Positions 8,657 through 17,311 are shown, counted from the first letter of the stretch. The stretch: 36,657 nucleotides of DNA from Bdellovibrionaceae bacterium UBA6502 (GCA_002436415.1 DJMA01000034.1:1-36657); one strand, 5' to 3'. Notes: generated from the letters alone by a model not told the origin. Made by a program: numbers and translations.

Positions 8657-9004
8657 ATGAAAAAATCGATGATTTTTTTAGTTAGTTCATTGTTATTAAG
8701 TACTCCTAGCTTCGCTGCTGGCGATGCAGCTGCAGGAAAAGCAAAATCAGCTACTTGTGTTGCTTGTCACGGAGCTAAGGGAATCAGTACAAACCCAATC
8801 TACCCAAACCTTGCTGGTCAACATGCTGAGTACATCACAGCTCAATTGAAAGCTTTTAAAAGCAAAAAAAGAATCAATGCTGTAATGGACCCATTCATTC
8901 AAGCCTTGAGTGATAAAGACATGGAAGATTTAGGCGCGTACTACGAGTCTTTAGGCGCAGGATCAGACGACAGCTCTGGTGGTGGCCGCCGCCGTCGCAG
9001 GTAG
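8657..9004 (+). CDS. Small periplasmic class I cytochrome c with Arg tail
   Basis: A signal peptide (MKKSMIFLVSSLLLSTPSFA) exports the protein. Heme attaches at CVACH (residues 34-38), and M77 in INAVMDPF is the likely sixth ligand. The order CxxCHG, then PNLAGQHAEYITAQLKAFK, Met and a C-terminal helix (MEDLGAYYESL) is that of the cytochrome c4/c553-like group, which carries electrons to terminal oxidases. The last residues, GSDDSSGGGRRRRR, are unusual: an acidic-Gly linker followed by five arginines. A good ribosome site (AAAGGAGAG) precedes the ATG. The stop is one base from the stop of the convergent gene, with no terminator hairpin between. Confidence 0.93.
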   Translation: MKKSMIFLVSSLLLSTPSFAAGDAAAGKAKSATCVACHGAKGISTNPIYPNLAGQHAEYITAQLKAFKSKKRINAVMDPFIQALSDKDMEDLGAYYESLGAGSDDSSGGGRRRRR

Positions 9005-9005
9005 A

Positions 9006-9947
9006 CTATTCTAAGAGTTTCTCAGGCTTCACTTCATTGAAGTGGAGCTGAACTCCTAACTTTCTCATTTCTTCAAAAAAGTATTCTGGCAATTTTGTTT
9101 TCGTAAATATAACCACATGAAAATTAATTTTTTCGCCACCAACTTCTAAGGTTTTATCCGTTAGTCTCTTCAACCTCTGTGATTTCTGAATTAGGTTTTT
9201 AGCAAATCTTTCCACTCGTTTTGGATGATTTGTATTTAAGGTTTTTACTTCCATCCAATCCTTGTAAGAACTAGTTACAATATCAATTTCTAATTCTTTC
9301 GCATCTAGATACTCTGGACTATCCTTAATCTTTTGAAATACAGAATCAAACTTGTTCTCTACGATATTATCTACAATCGCTTCTAAGGCATTCACTTTGT
9401 GAGACTCCAAGGCAACAAGACTCTCTGCCAAAACAGCTCGTGCGCTTAATTCAAAAGAATTAATATTACTAAGAAGCTTTTCAACTTCAGCTTCTCTTCC
9501 GCGAAGCTTTTGGGCCTCACCTAAATTCATTGAACCACCAACAGCCTCAAGTTTATAACGAATATTTTCCAAATTGATTTCTAAATCCGTCTCTAGTTTT
9601 TCAATAGCAACCGAAATAATTTCTCCAGCAATACTTTCTTTACCAGCCTGCTCAACCAATGCCTCTAAAGATCGAATTAAATCTGCCCTCTGCCTTGTGG
9701 ACTGAACAAAAACTTCTTCTAAACTCATTTTTTTGGAATACTTTTTATAGACTAAATTACCAACGCCAAACTTTTCAAAAACATGCTTCCTAAGCTGTGA
9801 TGAAAAATGAGGGTTAGCTGAAAGTATTTCTCGAAGACTAGTTCTACAGTGATTTCTCAAATGTAGATTCTTAGTTTCACCTGCACTCAAACAAATGCTG
9901 GCAAAACACAGCATCGAGAAAAAGATTCCCCCCAGATATCTTTTCAA
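9006..9947 (-). CDS. Secreted helical protein of unknown function
   Basis: The TTG start at 9947 is chosen because GGGAGGG lies five bases upstream. The first 22 residues (MKRYLGGIFFSMLCFASICL) form a signal peptide, possibly cut after LSA. The rest is mostly helical with heptad-like stretches (about residues 80-215), rich in Glu, Lys and Leu, and suggests a coiled coil. The C-terminal 80 residues contain VTSSYKDWMEVKTLN and FHVVIFTKTKLPEYFFEEMR, resembling a Holliday-junction/restriction-like alpha-beta core (D...E.K). A nuclease-like fold is therefore possible but unproven. I do not recognise the family. Confidence 0.7.
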   Translation of the reverse strand: MKRYLGGIFFSMLCFASICLSAGETKNLHLRNHCRTSLREILSANPHFSSQLRKHVFEKFGVGNLVYKKYSKKMSLEEVFVQSTRQRADLIRSLEALVEQAGKESIAGEIISVAIEKLETDLEINLENIRYKLEAVGGSMNLGEAQKLRGREAEVEKLLSNINSFELSARAVLAESLVALESHKVNALEAIVDNIVENKFDSVFQKIKDSPEYLDAKELEIDIVTSSYKDWMEVKTLNTNHPKRVERFAKNLIQKSQRLKRLTDKTLEVGGEKINFHVVIFTKTKLPEYFFEEMRKLGVQLHFNEVKPEKLLE

Positions 9948-9993
9948 CTAACCCTCCCCCGTTGGGTTATCTAAAACAAAATGTTTTAGACAT

Positions 9994-10020
9994 AAAAAAA
10001 CCGCAATTAAAAAATTACGG
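9994..10020 (-). terminator. Intrinsic terminator (minus strand)
   Basis: On the minus strand CCGTAATT pairs with AATTGCGG across a 4-nt T loop, with one U-G wobble, followed by seven T. It lies 290 bp beyond the alcohol dehydrogenase terminator, so it ends a separate transcript from the 10021-10300 stretch. Confidence 0.7.
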
Positions 10021-10292
10021 TTAATTAAAATCTAATTGTGTGAACGCTTTTTTTAGAGACACTGACCCCACCAGTATTCCTAAAATTATTTTGTAAATTC
10101 GGTTTGCTAGCAAACAAATTACATCCCCTTTTTCGTTCAAGAAATTGATATCAATGGGGATCAAAAAAAGATAGAAAAATTCAAAGTTTTTACTTTTTAT
10201 AAATTTCTCAAAAGAAAATCCTATAGAAATCACTAAAAGACTATTCCTTTGCCTAGCTCTTGAGCATTGCTCTCTCTGAAAACGAAACTTGT

Positions 10293-10328
10293 AAAAAAAT
10301 AGCCTCAAATTTAAAAAAACCTGAGGCT
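10293..10328 (-). terminator. Terminator of the alcohol dehydrogenase gene
   Basis: On the minus strand AGCCTCAGG and its complement-like TTTGAGGCT form a stem with an A/T-rich loop, followed by ATTTTTTT. It begins 12 bp after the stop of the alcohol dehydrogenase gene. Confidence 0.8.
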
Positions 10329-10339
10329 ACAAATTTTAG

Positions 10340-11386
10340 TTAGACGCTTAAAGTGCTCATATCTATAACAAAACGATCTGGTGGATTACTACTTAATAGT
10401 TTATCCCAGGCAGAATTAATCTCATCAGGTTTAATCATTTCGCATTCGGGATGAATATTATGTTCCGCGCAGAAATCCAAAACTTCTTGGGTCTCTTTAA
10501 TTCCACCGATTAACGAGCCGGCGATTCTTCTTCTGCCCATCACCAAAGGCGCAGTCATGGGCTCTGCCATGGGCCCAATTTGACCTACTAATACCAAACT
10601 TCCATCGATGTCCAATAGAGGAGTATAAGTATTAAAGTCATGCTTAACAGGCACTGTATCCAATATAAAATCAAAACTTCCTGAAGCCTTTGACATCGCA
10701 TCTTGATCCGTTGAGCTTAAAACCCCTTTGGCACCTATCGCCTTAGCCGCTTCTTCTTTCGACTTTGAGCGACTAATTACTGTAACATCAGCGCCCATTG
10801 CTACTGCAAGCTTTACTGCCATATGTCCCAGTCCACCTAAACCAATCACTCCAACTCGTGTACCTTTACCCACATTCCACTTGCGCAGTGGAGAGTAAGT
10901 GGTTATACCGGCGCATAGTATTGGTGCGGCTTTAGAAATATCGAGAGCTTCTGGAACCCTAACAACAAATTCTTCTCTGACTACGATGTTCTTAGAATAT
11001 CCACCCTGAGTAAGGCCGCCTAAATGCTTGTCTTCCGAACCATAGGTTGCTGTCATTCCCGAACGACAAAACTGTTCTTCGTGATTATGGCATTGGTCAC
11101 ACTCTTGACAACTATCCACCATGCATCCAACACCAACCTTGTCACCGACATTGTATTTCTCTACCTTCGCACCAACAGCGGTAACAACACCTACAATTTC
11201 ATGACCTGGAATCAAGGGATAAGTTTGTGGCCCCCAGTCCCCTTTTACAGTATGTAAATCCGAGTGACAAATTCCACTATATAAAATTTCGATGGCTACA
11301 TCATTATCTAAAAGTTCTCGTCGTTCGAAATGATATGGCTCTAGATTTTCTGTTGCTGACTTTGCAGCATAGCCTATTGTTTTCAT
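10340..11386 (-). CDS. Zinc-dependent alcohol dehydrogenase, YahK/CAD type
   Basis: I choose the ATG at 11386, preceded by AAAGGAG at seven bases, over the ATG at 11428. The protein is a medium-chain dehydrogenase of the cinnamyl-alcohol-dehydrogenase group, reducing aldehydes with NADPH. Visible are catalytic zinc ligands in SGICHSDLHTVKGDWG and PGHEIVGVV, and the structural zinc cysteines in CMVDSCQECDQCHNHEEQFC. LCAGITTYSPLRKW, the Rossmann motif GLGGLGHMAVKLA, and a Ser-Arg-Ser (VISRSKSKEEA) after strand two, typical of NADP preference, also appear. The length of 348 residues is normal. It is monocistronic, with its own terminator, and is divergent from the secreted protein at 11616. Confidence 0.93.
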   Translation of the reverse strand: MKTIGYAAKSATENLEPYHFERRELLDNDVAIEILYSGICHSDLHTVKGDWGPQTYPLIPGHEIVGVVTAVGAKVEKYNVGDKVGVGCMVDSCQECDQCHNHEEQFCRSGMTATYGSEDKHLGGLTQGGYSKNIVVREEFVVRVPEALDISKAAPILCAGITTYSPLRKWNVGKGTRVGVIGLGGLGHMAVKLAVAMGADVTVISRSKSKEEAAKAIGAKGVLSSTDQDAMSKASGSFDFILDTVPVKHDFNTYTPLLDIDGSLVLVGQIGPMAEPMTAPLVMGRRRIAGSLIGGIKETQEVLDFCAEHNIHPECEMIKPDEINSAWDKLLSSNPPDRFVIDMSTLSV

Positions 11387-11615
11387 AGATTCTCCTTTTC
11401 TTTCGACAAACAGTATATGATCTTTCACTAAGAGTTTGCAGCCAAAGCCCTAAATAAATAGACCTAGATTTAGTGCGAGCAGTACAGACAGCTTTTAAAG
11501 TTCAAGAATTAACCAATAGCAAGACAATAGGCCAAAATCTCCAAATTCCTCTAGTCATCTACATCTAAAAGAAGTTTGTTTGCTAAAATCATTACTGATC
11601 TATGGAGAACTTTTT

Positions 11616-12416
11616 ATGATTTTTACCTTAAGACTTCTAATCTTTTCATTCCTCAGTATTTCAGTAGTGAATGCCAATCAAAGTGAGGGAAAAGTAATCT
11701 CTAACGAAGAATGTAACACCTGTTCCCCTGCTCCGTCCAACAAATCTCTTTCCAAAAACCTAAATGACATTGTCCAAACAAAACCGATAAAGGATAAACT
11801 CTGCAAGGATTGCGATCTTAACGAAAAGACCAATGTCCAAAATGAAGAACAAAGACTTTCATTTTCTTGCGTAGATTGTATTTATGAAGAAGATGCGCCT
11901 AAAAACATTCACTTTAAAAACAGTCGAGACAAGTCTTTTGAAACTTCTAACTTTAAGGAACTAAAAAAATTATTAGAAGAACTTTCGACAAAAAACTCAT
12001 CCGGAAAATTTATTTATCGAAAGCAATTGGTGAATACTTTTTTTACGAAAGAAGATGGTTCCTATTTTAGCGACTACTTCGGATCTCCTCAAAAAAACAA
12101 TTCCGATGCAATCCAGTTCATAGACCAGCTGATTAATATCGCGGAAGAAATCTTCTCCGATAAAAAAAGTTTTGATGAATTTAAAAATGGTATCTTTTCA
12201 AGTTTTTGGATCGATTATACTTCCAGTGAAATCAAGCAACTAAAATACTACTTACAAGAATACTCTAATCACTTTCAAAAGTCGTTTTGCACAAACAACT
12301 CTTTTTACGAAGAAAGCCCCTTTTCAATTTTTGCTGGTTATGAACAAAATTTAAATGACATCAAAAACGATGCAAAAAAAATTGCAAAAATAAACTTATC
12401 CATATCTTGTAAATAA
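11616..12416 (+). CDS. Secreted protein with three CxxC motifs, unknown
   Basis: The ATG at 11616 has TGGAGAA upstream; an earlier TTG at 11580 would add twelve residues before the signal and lacks a ribosome site. Residues 1-21 (MIFTLRLLIFSFLSISVVNA) are a signal peptide. The mature N terminus has three CxxC pairs (EECNTC, LCKDCD, SCVDCI) within about 70 residues. They could bind metal or form disulfides. The remaining 170 residues are charged and helical without recognised motifs. The opening EGKVISNEECNTC resembles EGKFIEECQTC of the secreted protein at 2810-3850. A bidirectional terminator follows. Confidence 0.7.
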   Translation: MIFTLRLLIFSFLSISVVNANQSEGKVISNEECNTCSPAPSNKSLSKNLNDIVQTKPIKDKLCKDCDLNEKTNVQNEEQRLSFSCVDCIYEEDAPKNIHFKNSRDKSFETSNFKELKKLLEELSTKNSSGKFIYRKQLVNTFFTKEDGSYFSDYFGSPQKNNSDAIQFIDQLINIAEEIFSDKKSFDEFKNGIFSSFWIDYTSSEIKQLKYYLQEYSNHFQKSFCTNNSFYEESPFSIFAGYEQNLNDIKNDAKKIAKINLSISCK

Positions 12417-12417
12417 A

Positions 12418-12445
12418 AAAGGCCGAAGAAATCTCTTCGGCCTTT
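12418..12445. terminator. Bidirectional terminator between convergent genes
   Basis: GGCCGAAGA pairs with TCTTCGGCC around a 4-nt loop, extended by AAA/TTT. A-rich sequence on the left and T-rich on the right let it serve both the secreted-protein gene and the aconitase gene. Confidence 0.9.
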
Positions 12446-12472
12446 AAACTTTTTTTATTTTAAAAATGACTC

Positions 12473-14731
12473 TTAGTTCTTACGAAGAAGATTCAAAGCA
12501 CTACCTGCTTCAAACCACTTAATTTGCTCTTCATTGTAAGTATGGCGAATCTCTGCTTCATCCTTGCTACCATCTTTATGATTAATTACAAGAGTAAGCG
12601 TTTTCCCTGGAGCAAATGAATCAAGACCAACTAGATCTAATTTGTCATCAGACTTGATCTTGTCATAATCCGCAGGATTTACAAACATTCCCGCGAACAC
12701 ACCTTGTTTTTTAAGGTTTGTTTCATGGATACGAGCAAAGCTTCTAGTGATAACAGCGGCAACATTCAAATGACGTGGACACATAGCTGCGTGCTCACGA
12801 GATGAACCTTCACCGTAGTTTTCATCACCGATGGCAATCCATTTGATCCCATCAGCTTTGTAGTCACGAGCTAACTTAGAAAGGTTTTTAACTTCTCCAT
12901 TACGGAAATCAACACCCGTTCCAGGCTCTTCTGTAAATTGGTTGTTTGCTCCTAAGAACATATTGTCAGAAATATTATCCAAGTGACCACGGTATTTTAA
13001 CCAAGGACCCGCTGGAGAAATATGATCTGTAGTACATTTTCCTTCTGCTTTTAATAAAACAGGAAGGTCTTTAAAGTCTTTGCCATCCCAAGGAAGGAAA
13101 GGAGTTAAAATCTGTAAACGATCACTTGTAGGATTTACTTTTACTTCAGCATCAGAACCTTTAGGAGCTAGGTAACCTACCTCGTCAGGCACAAAACCAC
13201 TTTCTGGGAACTCTGGAGCAACCGGTGGATCTAATTTGAACTTAGTTCCGTCCTTTGCTTCTAGCTCATCAGTTAATGGATTGAAATCAATACGACCAGC
13301 AAGACCAAGAGCTGTAACTAATTCTGGGCTACCGATGAAACCTAGTGTTGCTGGGTTTGAATCGTTACGAGCACGGAAGTTACGGTTAAAAGAAGTCACG
13401 ATAGTGTTGATGTCACCTTTATCGACGTCATCACGTTCCCATTGACCAATACAAGGACCACAAGCGTTTGCCAACACTGTAGCACCTGCTTCAGTCAATG
13501 AAGTCATAAGACCATCACGCTCAATCGTGTTTTGAATCATATTTGAACCCGGACTCACAAAGAAAGGAGTGGGCATCTCATAACCTTTTGCTTTTGCTTG
13601 CTCAATAATAGAAACAGAACGTCCAACGTCTTCGTAAGAAGAGTTAGTACAAGAACCGATCAAGGCAGCAGACAATTTAGGGTCCCAACCATTTTCTTTA
13701 CAGTGGGCGCCCATTTCAGAAATTGTATGTGCTAAATCTGGTGTATGAGGACCAACAAGATGTGGCTCTAAAGTAGAAAGGTCAATTTCAATCACTTGGT
13801 CATAATATTTAGATGGATCAGCAAGTACTTCGTCATCAGCTGTTACTAAATCAAGGTTTTGATTAACAATTTCAGCAATGTGAGAACGCTCAGTTACTTT
13901 TAAGTAATCTTCCATACGCTTATCATATGGGAATACAGAACAAGTAGCACCTAGCTCAGCACCCATATTGGTTGTTGTAGCTTTACCAGTACAAGAAAGA
14001 GATTTAACTCCCTCACCGAAATATTCAACGATTTTATCCGTTCCACCTTTTACAGTCAGAATGTCTAAAAGTTTTAAAATCACATCTTTACCAGAAACCC
14101 AACCGTTCAACTCACCTTTTAAGTGAACACCGATTAAGTTCGGATTTTTTACTTCCCATGGAAGTCCAGCCATCACGTCAGCAGCATCTGCACCACCAAC
14201 ACCAATCGCACACATTCCTAAACCACCAGCATTTGGAGTATGAGAATCTGTTCCGATCATCAATCCACCAGGGAAAGCATAGTTTTCTAGAACCACTTGG
14301 TGAATGATACCAGCACCAGGCTTCCAAAAACCAATTCCGTAACGAGAAGATACTGACTCTAAAAAGTCATACACTTCGCCATTTTCACTCATAGCAACTT
14401 CCATATCCTTACCACGACCTTTGTGGGCACGGATGATGTGATCACAATGAACTGTAGAAGGAACAGCTGCTTCTTCTTTTCCAGAAAGCATAAATTGTAG
14501 TAGAGCCATCTGCGCAGTAGCATCTTGCATTGCTACACGATCAGGATGTAATAAAAGGAAACTAGAGCCTCTTTCCAACTCTTGGTTTTCAGCGTCTACT
14601 AAACGACCATATAAGATCTTCTCTGCCAAAGTTAATGGGCGTCCCAAACGTTTTCTTACGATCTCAAGATTCTTACGAGCTTTGTCGTAACTATTTTTTA
14701 CCAATTCAGAAGTGGTCTCGATGGTGGCCAT
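12473..14731 (-). CDS. acn: Aconitate hydratase, mitochondrial (ACO2) type
   Basis: This TCA-cycle enzyme isomerises citrate to isocitrate. The 752-residue length and sequence match the mitochondrial-type class rather than the ~890-residue AcnA or AcnB of E. coli. The [4Fe-4S] ligands are C361 (GSCTNSS), C424 and C427 (ANACGPCIGQW). Substrate motifs include VHCDHIIRAHKG, IGTDSHTPNAGGLG, RNFRARND and the C-terminal-domain IAIGDENYGEGSSREHAA. The ATG has AAAAAAGGAG upstream. It is monocistronic and shares a terminator with the secreted protein. The 440-bp upstream gap contains a Fur-like sequence far from the start. Confidence 0.97.
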   Translation of the reverse strand: MATIETTSELVKNSYDKARKNLEIVRKRLGRPLTLAEKILYGRLVDAENQELERGSSFLLLHPDRVAMQDATAQMALLQFMLSGKEEAAVPSTVHCDHIIRAHKGRGKDMEVAMSENGEVYDFLESVSSRYGIGFWKPGAGIIHQVVLENYAFPGGLMIGTDSHTPNAGGLGMCAIGVGGADAADVMAGLPWEVKNPNLIGVHLKGELNGWVSGKDVILKLLDILTVKGGTDKIVEYFGEGVKSLSCTGKATTTNMGAELGATCSVFPYDKRMEDYLKVTERSHIAEIVNQNLDLVTADDEVLADPSKYYDQVIEIDLSTLEPHLVGPHTPDLAHTISEMGAHCKENGWDPKLSAALIGSCTNSSYEDVGRSVSIIEQAKAKGYEMPTPFFVSPGSNMIQNTIERDGLMTSLTEAGATVLANACGPCIGQWERDDVDKGDINTIVTSFNRNFRARNDSNPATLGFIGSPELVTALGLAGRIDFNPLTDELEAKDGTKFKLDPPVAPEFPESGFVPDEVGYLAPKGSDAEVKVNPTSDRLQILTPFLPWDGKDFKDLPVLLKAEGKCTTDHISPAGPWLKYRGHLDNISDNMFLGANNQFTEEPGTGVDFRNGEVKNLSKLARDYKADGIKWIAIGDENYGEGSSREHAAMCPRHLNVAAVITRSFARIHETNLKKQGVFAGMFVNPADYDKIKSDDKLDLVGLDSFAPGKTLTLVINHKDGSKDEAEIRHTYNEEQIKWFEAGSALNLLRKN

Positions 14732-15170
14732 GATACTCCTTTTTTAAGCCTCAGCCTTGCGTTTATTTCAATATGGTTTCATCTAGAGTTAATAGCAAAG
14801 TTTCACTTAAAGATTCAAGAAGCCATCTGCTATGGTTATTGAAAGTGCAATTTAGGAATTGTCCTATTTCTCTAAAAATCCCCATCTGCCAATGGAAAAA
14901 CCAGAGATTTCACTGCAAACTTCACTACTAACTATTCCCACCTATAAAAGCTCAAAATCGCAATAATAACAAGCATTAACGCAAAATCTCATGGCTTATA
15001 AGCAGGTTTTATGAGCTATAGTTTAGGCGAAGCCATAGATCTTTACTAGGGATTAAACAAATCTTCACCAAGCTGAGACAGAATAAGGCTGCTAATGAGA
15101 ATGAGTATTATTTGTCTGATACAAAACTTTTATTTGCTAAGAAAATAATCATTTTCAAGGTGGCTTTTTT
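14732..15170. other. Gene-free stretch upstream of aconitase
   Basis: No plausible coding frame is seen. It must contain the aconitase promoter on the minus strand and the 3' end region of the ThiF-like transcript. A Fur-box-like 19-mer is at 15091-15109 and a palindrome GCTTATAAGC at 14994-15003. The rest shows nothing I recognise. Confidence 0.4.
15091..15109. promoter_or_regulatory. Possible Fur-box-like site
   Basis: GCTAATGAGAATGAGTATT matches the classical Fur consensus GATAATGATAATCATTATC at about 14 of 19 positions. It lies 360 bp upstream of the iron-sulfur enzyme aconitase and just past the 3' end of the ThiF-like gene. No Fur gene is in the window, and AT-rich DNA gives such matches by chance. 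Confidence 0.2.
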
Positions 15171-16097
15171 TTAATAGAACTCTTTCATCTCAAACATTTT
15201 CATAATTCTTTTTATCATAAACCTTTGAATAAAATTTCGATTTCCCCAAGGACGCCAGAACTTCTTCTGTTTATTGAGATAAAAGTCAGTTTGCATACCA
15301 CGTGGAGCAAACAAAACCTCTCCACGGTTTAAGGCTAACTTCAATACTGTTGCCGACAAAGCAGCGCTTGCTGAATAAACTCCACAATGAAGAGATGGAA
15401 GCCTGCCTTTTATAAGATCTACGGCCTCAGGAAAGGTAACGTATTTTGTATGTAACATCCAAGGAGACATACCGACCAAAAATCGAACGATCTGTGCTTC
15501 TTTAGTTAATCCTGGTTTTTCTAAATCAAAATAATCCGTAAAACTCATCTTTCCAGGATGAAAAACCATAACAGAAGTCCCCATACCGAAAGGGCCAGCG
15601 CTAACTACATAACAGTTTCTCTCATAAGCTCTTTGATAGAGAGGAGTTCTTAACTCCGATGCGTACAAATCAAGACCATCCACCACAATGTCTACGTCAT
15701 CTAAAAAACTTTCAATATTATCTGTGGTTATTCCCTCAGGAAAAACTTCAATGCTCGCTTCAGGATTAATGTCTAAAGCAATTTCTCTAAGAACCTCTAC
15801 TTTGTCTCTGCCTACAGCGGACATACTAGAGCCAAACTGACGATTAAAATTCTCAACACCAAATTGATCTAAATCGGCAATTTTAAATTTTCGAAACCCT
15901 AAGCGAAGAAGCGCATGAAAATTATGACCGCCAACCCCTCCCATTCCAGGAATGGCGATACAAAATTTAGAAATTAAAGATTGCTCTTCAGGGCGTAAAT
16001 ACCCCAAGTTTCTAGAGAAGGCCTTATTGTAGTCAAAGGTTTCTGTGGCTTGATTATTGGCTAAGGAATTATTTTTCATTCCTTCATTATGAGGCAT
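15171..16097 (-). CDS. ThiF/MoeB/E1-like adenylyltransferase
   Basis: The protein has an E1-type Rossmann fold. It shows a glycine loop IPGMGGVGGHNFHALLRLG (residues 50-67), the acidic strand IADLDQFGVENFNRQFG with N83/R86 expected to contact ATP, K-containing VGRDKVEVLREIALDINP, and VDIVVDGLDLY. E1-like enzymes adenylate the C terminus of a ubiquitin-like or sulfur-carrier protein. The C-terminal part (AGPFGMGTSVMVFHPG, SFTDYFDLE) matches a standalone bacterial ThiF subfamily rather than MoeB. No zinc CxxC pairs are evident; C235-region LHCGVYSAS is the only conserved-looking late cysteine. It lies 70 bp downstream of a DUF4423-like HTH gene on the same strand. The partner is unknown. Confidence 0.85.
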   Translation of the reverse strand: MPHNEGMKNNSLANNQATETFDYNKAFSRNLGYLRPEEQSLISKFCIAIPGMGGVGGHNFHALLRLGFRKFKIADLDQFGVENFNRQFGSSMSAVGRDKVEVLREIALDINPEASIEVFPEGITTDNIESFLDDVDIVVDGLDLYASELRTPLYQRAYERNCYVVSAGPFGMGTSVMVFHPGKMSFTDYFDLEKPGLTKEAQIVRFLVGMSPWMLHTKYVTFPEAVDLIKGRLPSLHCGVYSASAALSATVLKLALNRGEVLFAPRGMQTDFYLNKQKKFWRPWGNRNFIQRFMIKRIMKMFEMKEFY

Positions 16098-16167
16098 TTC
16101 TTAATGATTCTGGTTTTTTTTTAGATTTTTGAAATAGAGTGTTTCATTTTTAGAAAATAAACTTATT

Positions 16168-17109
16168 TCATTGTTTCGCAACTAGGCTTACTACAGAGAG
16201 TAACAATACCTGATCTAAGTCTTCTTCTTTATCCAACTCAATGATGCTCGTTAAATCTTTATAGAACTGAATTTGTAAATTAATGATTTCATTTTTTGCC
16301 TTGGGAGAAATGGCTTTAATTAAATAGCTTCTACGCATAAAATTTTGATCATTGGCGACCAAAGCTCTCTGCAAAACATATCGACCAAAGTGCCACGAAT
16401 AATCGACATGATTTTGTCTAAAATCTAATTTTTCGTGAAAAAGAACTAAGTTTCCATCTTCACTAATCTTTCCATATCCAAGTTTTAGAATTTCATGAAT
16501 CAAACTCTCTATGCGCTCCTTTGAAACGCCAGTGAGTTGATTTAAATGCGTACTTAGATCTAAGTCTCGCTTTCTTTCGATATCTAAGGCTGCTGATAAA
16601 ATACCAAATTCAGGATTTGCCGAAACAAAGTTTAAATACTCATAAAACTTTGCATTAGCAAATCGATCCTTTAAAAACTCCTGAGCAAACTCAGCCATAA
16701 AATTAGAAAACTTTCCACTTTGGTATTTCGTAAGCGTAAAGAAATCACTGAGACTAATACTTGTTTTATGTTTTTTGAGACGCCACCAAGTACTTGATGA
16801 CATTTTTAAATCCTCTTCCACAAAATCCATTTTGGGCTCACCATAGAGATCAAAAAACTCATCCAACACCTGCGATTCATTTTTTTCAAGGATCGATACA
16901 CCGATTGATTTTTTAAAACATCTATCCAATCTTTTTTCAACACCTAGCTTTCGAGAAAACTCTAAAAAATCATTTAAATAAAACTTTTTATAACCAGATT
17001 CAAGGCGATGAAAACTAGTTTTAGGCAAGGAAAGAAGTTTATCCATTTCTTGCTGGTCTCGATCCTCGCGGAAAGATTTTAGAATGTGAAAAACATCTTT
17101 TTCATGCAC
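16168..17109 (-). CDS. HTH protein with TIGR02147/DUF4423-like C-terminal region
   Basis: Two N-terminal helical segments look like helix-turn-helix units: MDKLLSLPKTSFHRLESGYK (about 22-41) and a second EEDLKMSSSTWWRLKKHKTS (about 98-117). From about residue 155 (FYEYLNFVSANPEFGILSAA) the sequence resembles TIGR02147/DUF4423 proteins, which are amplified in Bdellovibrio and Fibrobacter. It includes a winged-helix-like TGVSKERIESLIHEILKLGY and a helical end. It is presumably a transcriptional regulator. AAGGAG precedes the ATG by ten bases. The ThiF-like gene follows in the same direction, so the two may form an operon. Family placement is moderate, from overall pattern. Confidence 0.65.
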   Translation of the reverse strand: MHEKDVFHILKSFREDRDQQEMDKLLSLPKTSFHRLESGYKKFYLNDFLEFSRKLGVEKRLDRCFKKSIGVSILEKNESQVLDEFFDLYGEPKMDFVEEDLKMSSSTWWRLKKHKTSISLSDFFTLTKYQSGKFSNFMAEFAQEFLKDRFANAKFYEYLNFVSANPEFGILSAALDIERKRDLDLSTHLNQLTGVSKERIESLIHEILKLGYGKISEDGNLVLFHEKLDFRQNHVDYSWHFGRYVLQRALVANDQNFMRRSYLIKAISPKAKNEIINLQIQFYKDLTSIIELDKEEDLDQVLLLSVVSLVAKQ

Positions 17110-17311
17110 GAGTTACTCCTTAGCTAAAACTCAGGCCCCTCTAGCATTAACAAGCTTTTCCTAAAATATAAACCCATATTAATAACACGAAGGCTCAAAA
17201 AATATAATTTAACTAAGAGCTCAAAATGACTTCGTTTTTGTAAACTTCTTAAACAAAATATTTTGCTTTACCACCTCCTCAGCCCTCCACTTAGGCCCAG
17301 AAAACTAGACT

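Larger units (their letters stand above)
9948..10339. other. Gap holding an orphan terminator and possible small RNA
   Basis: Between two minus-strand genes lies about 390 bp. A 95-codon minus frame (10021-10308, TTG start inside the upstream terminator) is open but has no recognisable similarity and a random-looking AT-rich composition. A shorter GTG start near 10230 has AAAGGAA upstream. The stretch has its own terminator on the minus strand and several perfect palindromes: GTTTGCTAGCAAAC (10102-10115), ATTGATATCAAT flanked by ATCCCC/GGGGAT, and CTAAAACAAAATGTTTTAG (9971-9989). A short transcript, coding or not, seems likely. Confidence 0.4.

Noticed and set aside
15171..16097. Bacterial ubiquitin-like conjugation operon
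   Set aside because: Only the E1-like protein is present; no E2, ubiquitin-like or JAB-type gene is adjacent, so the system cannot be claimed.
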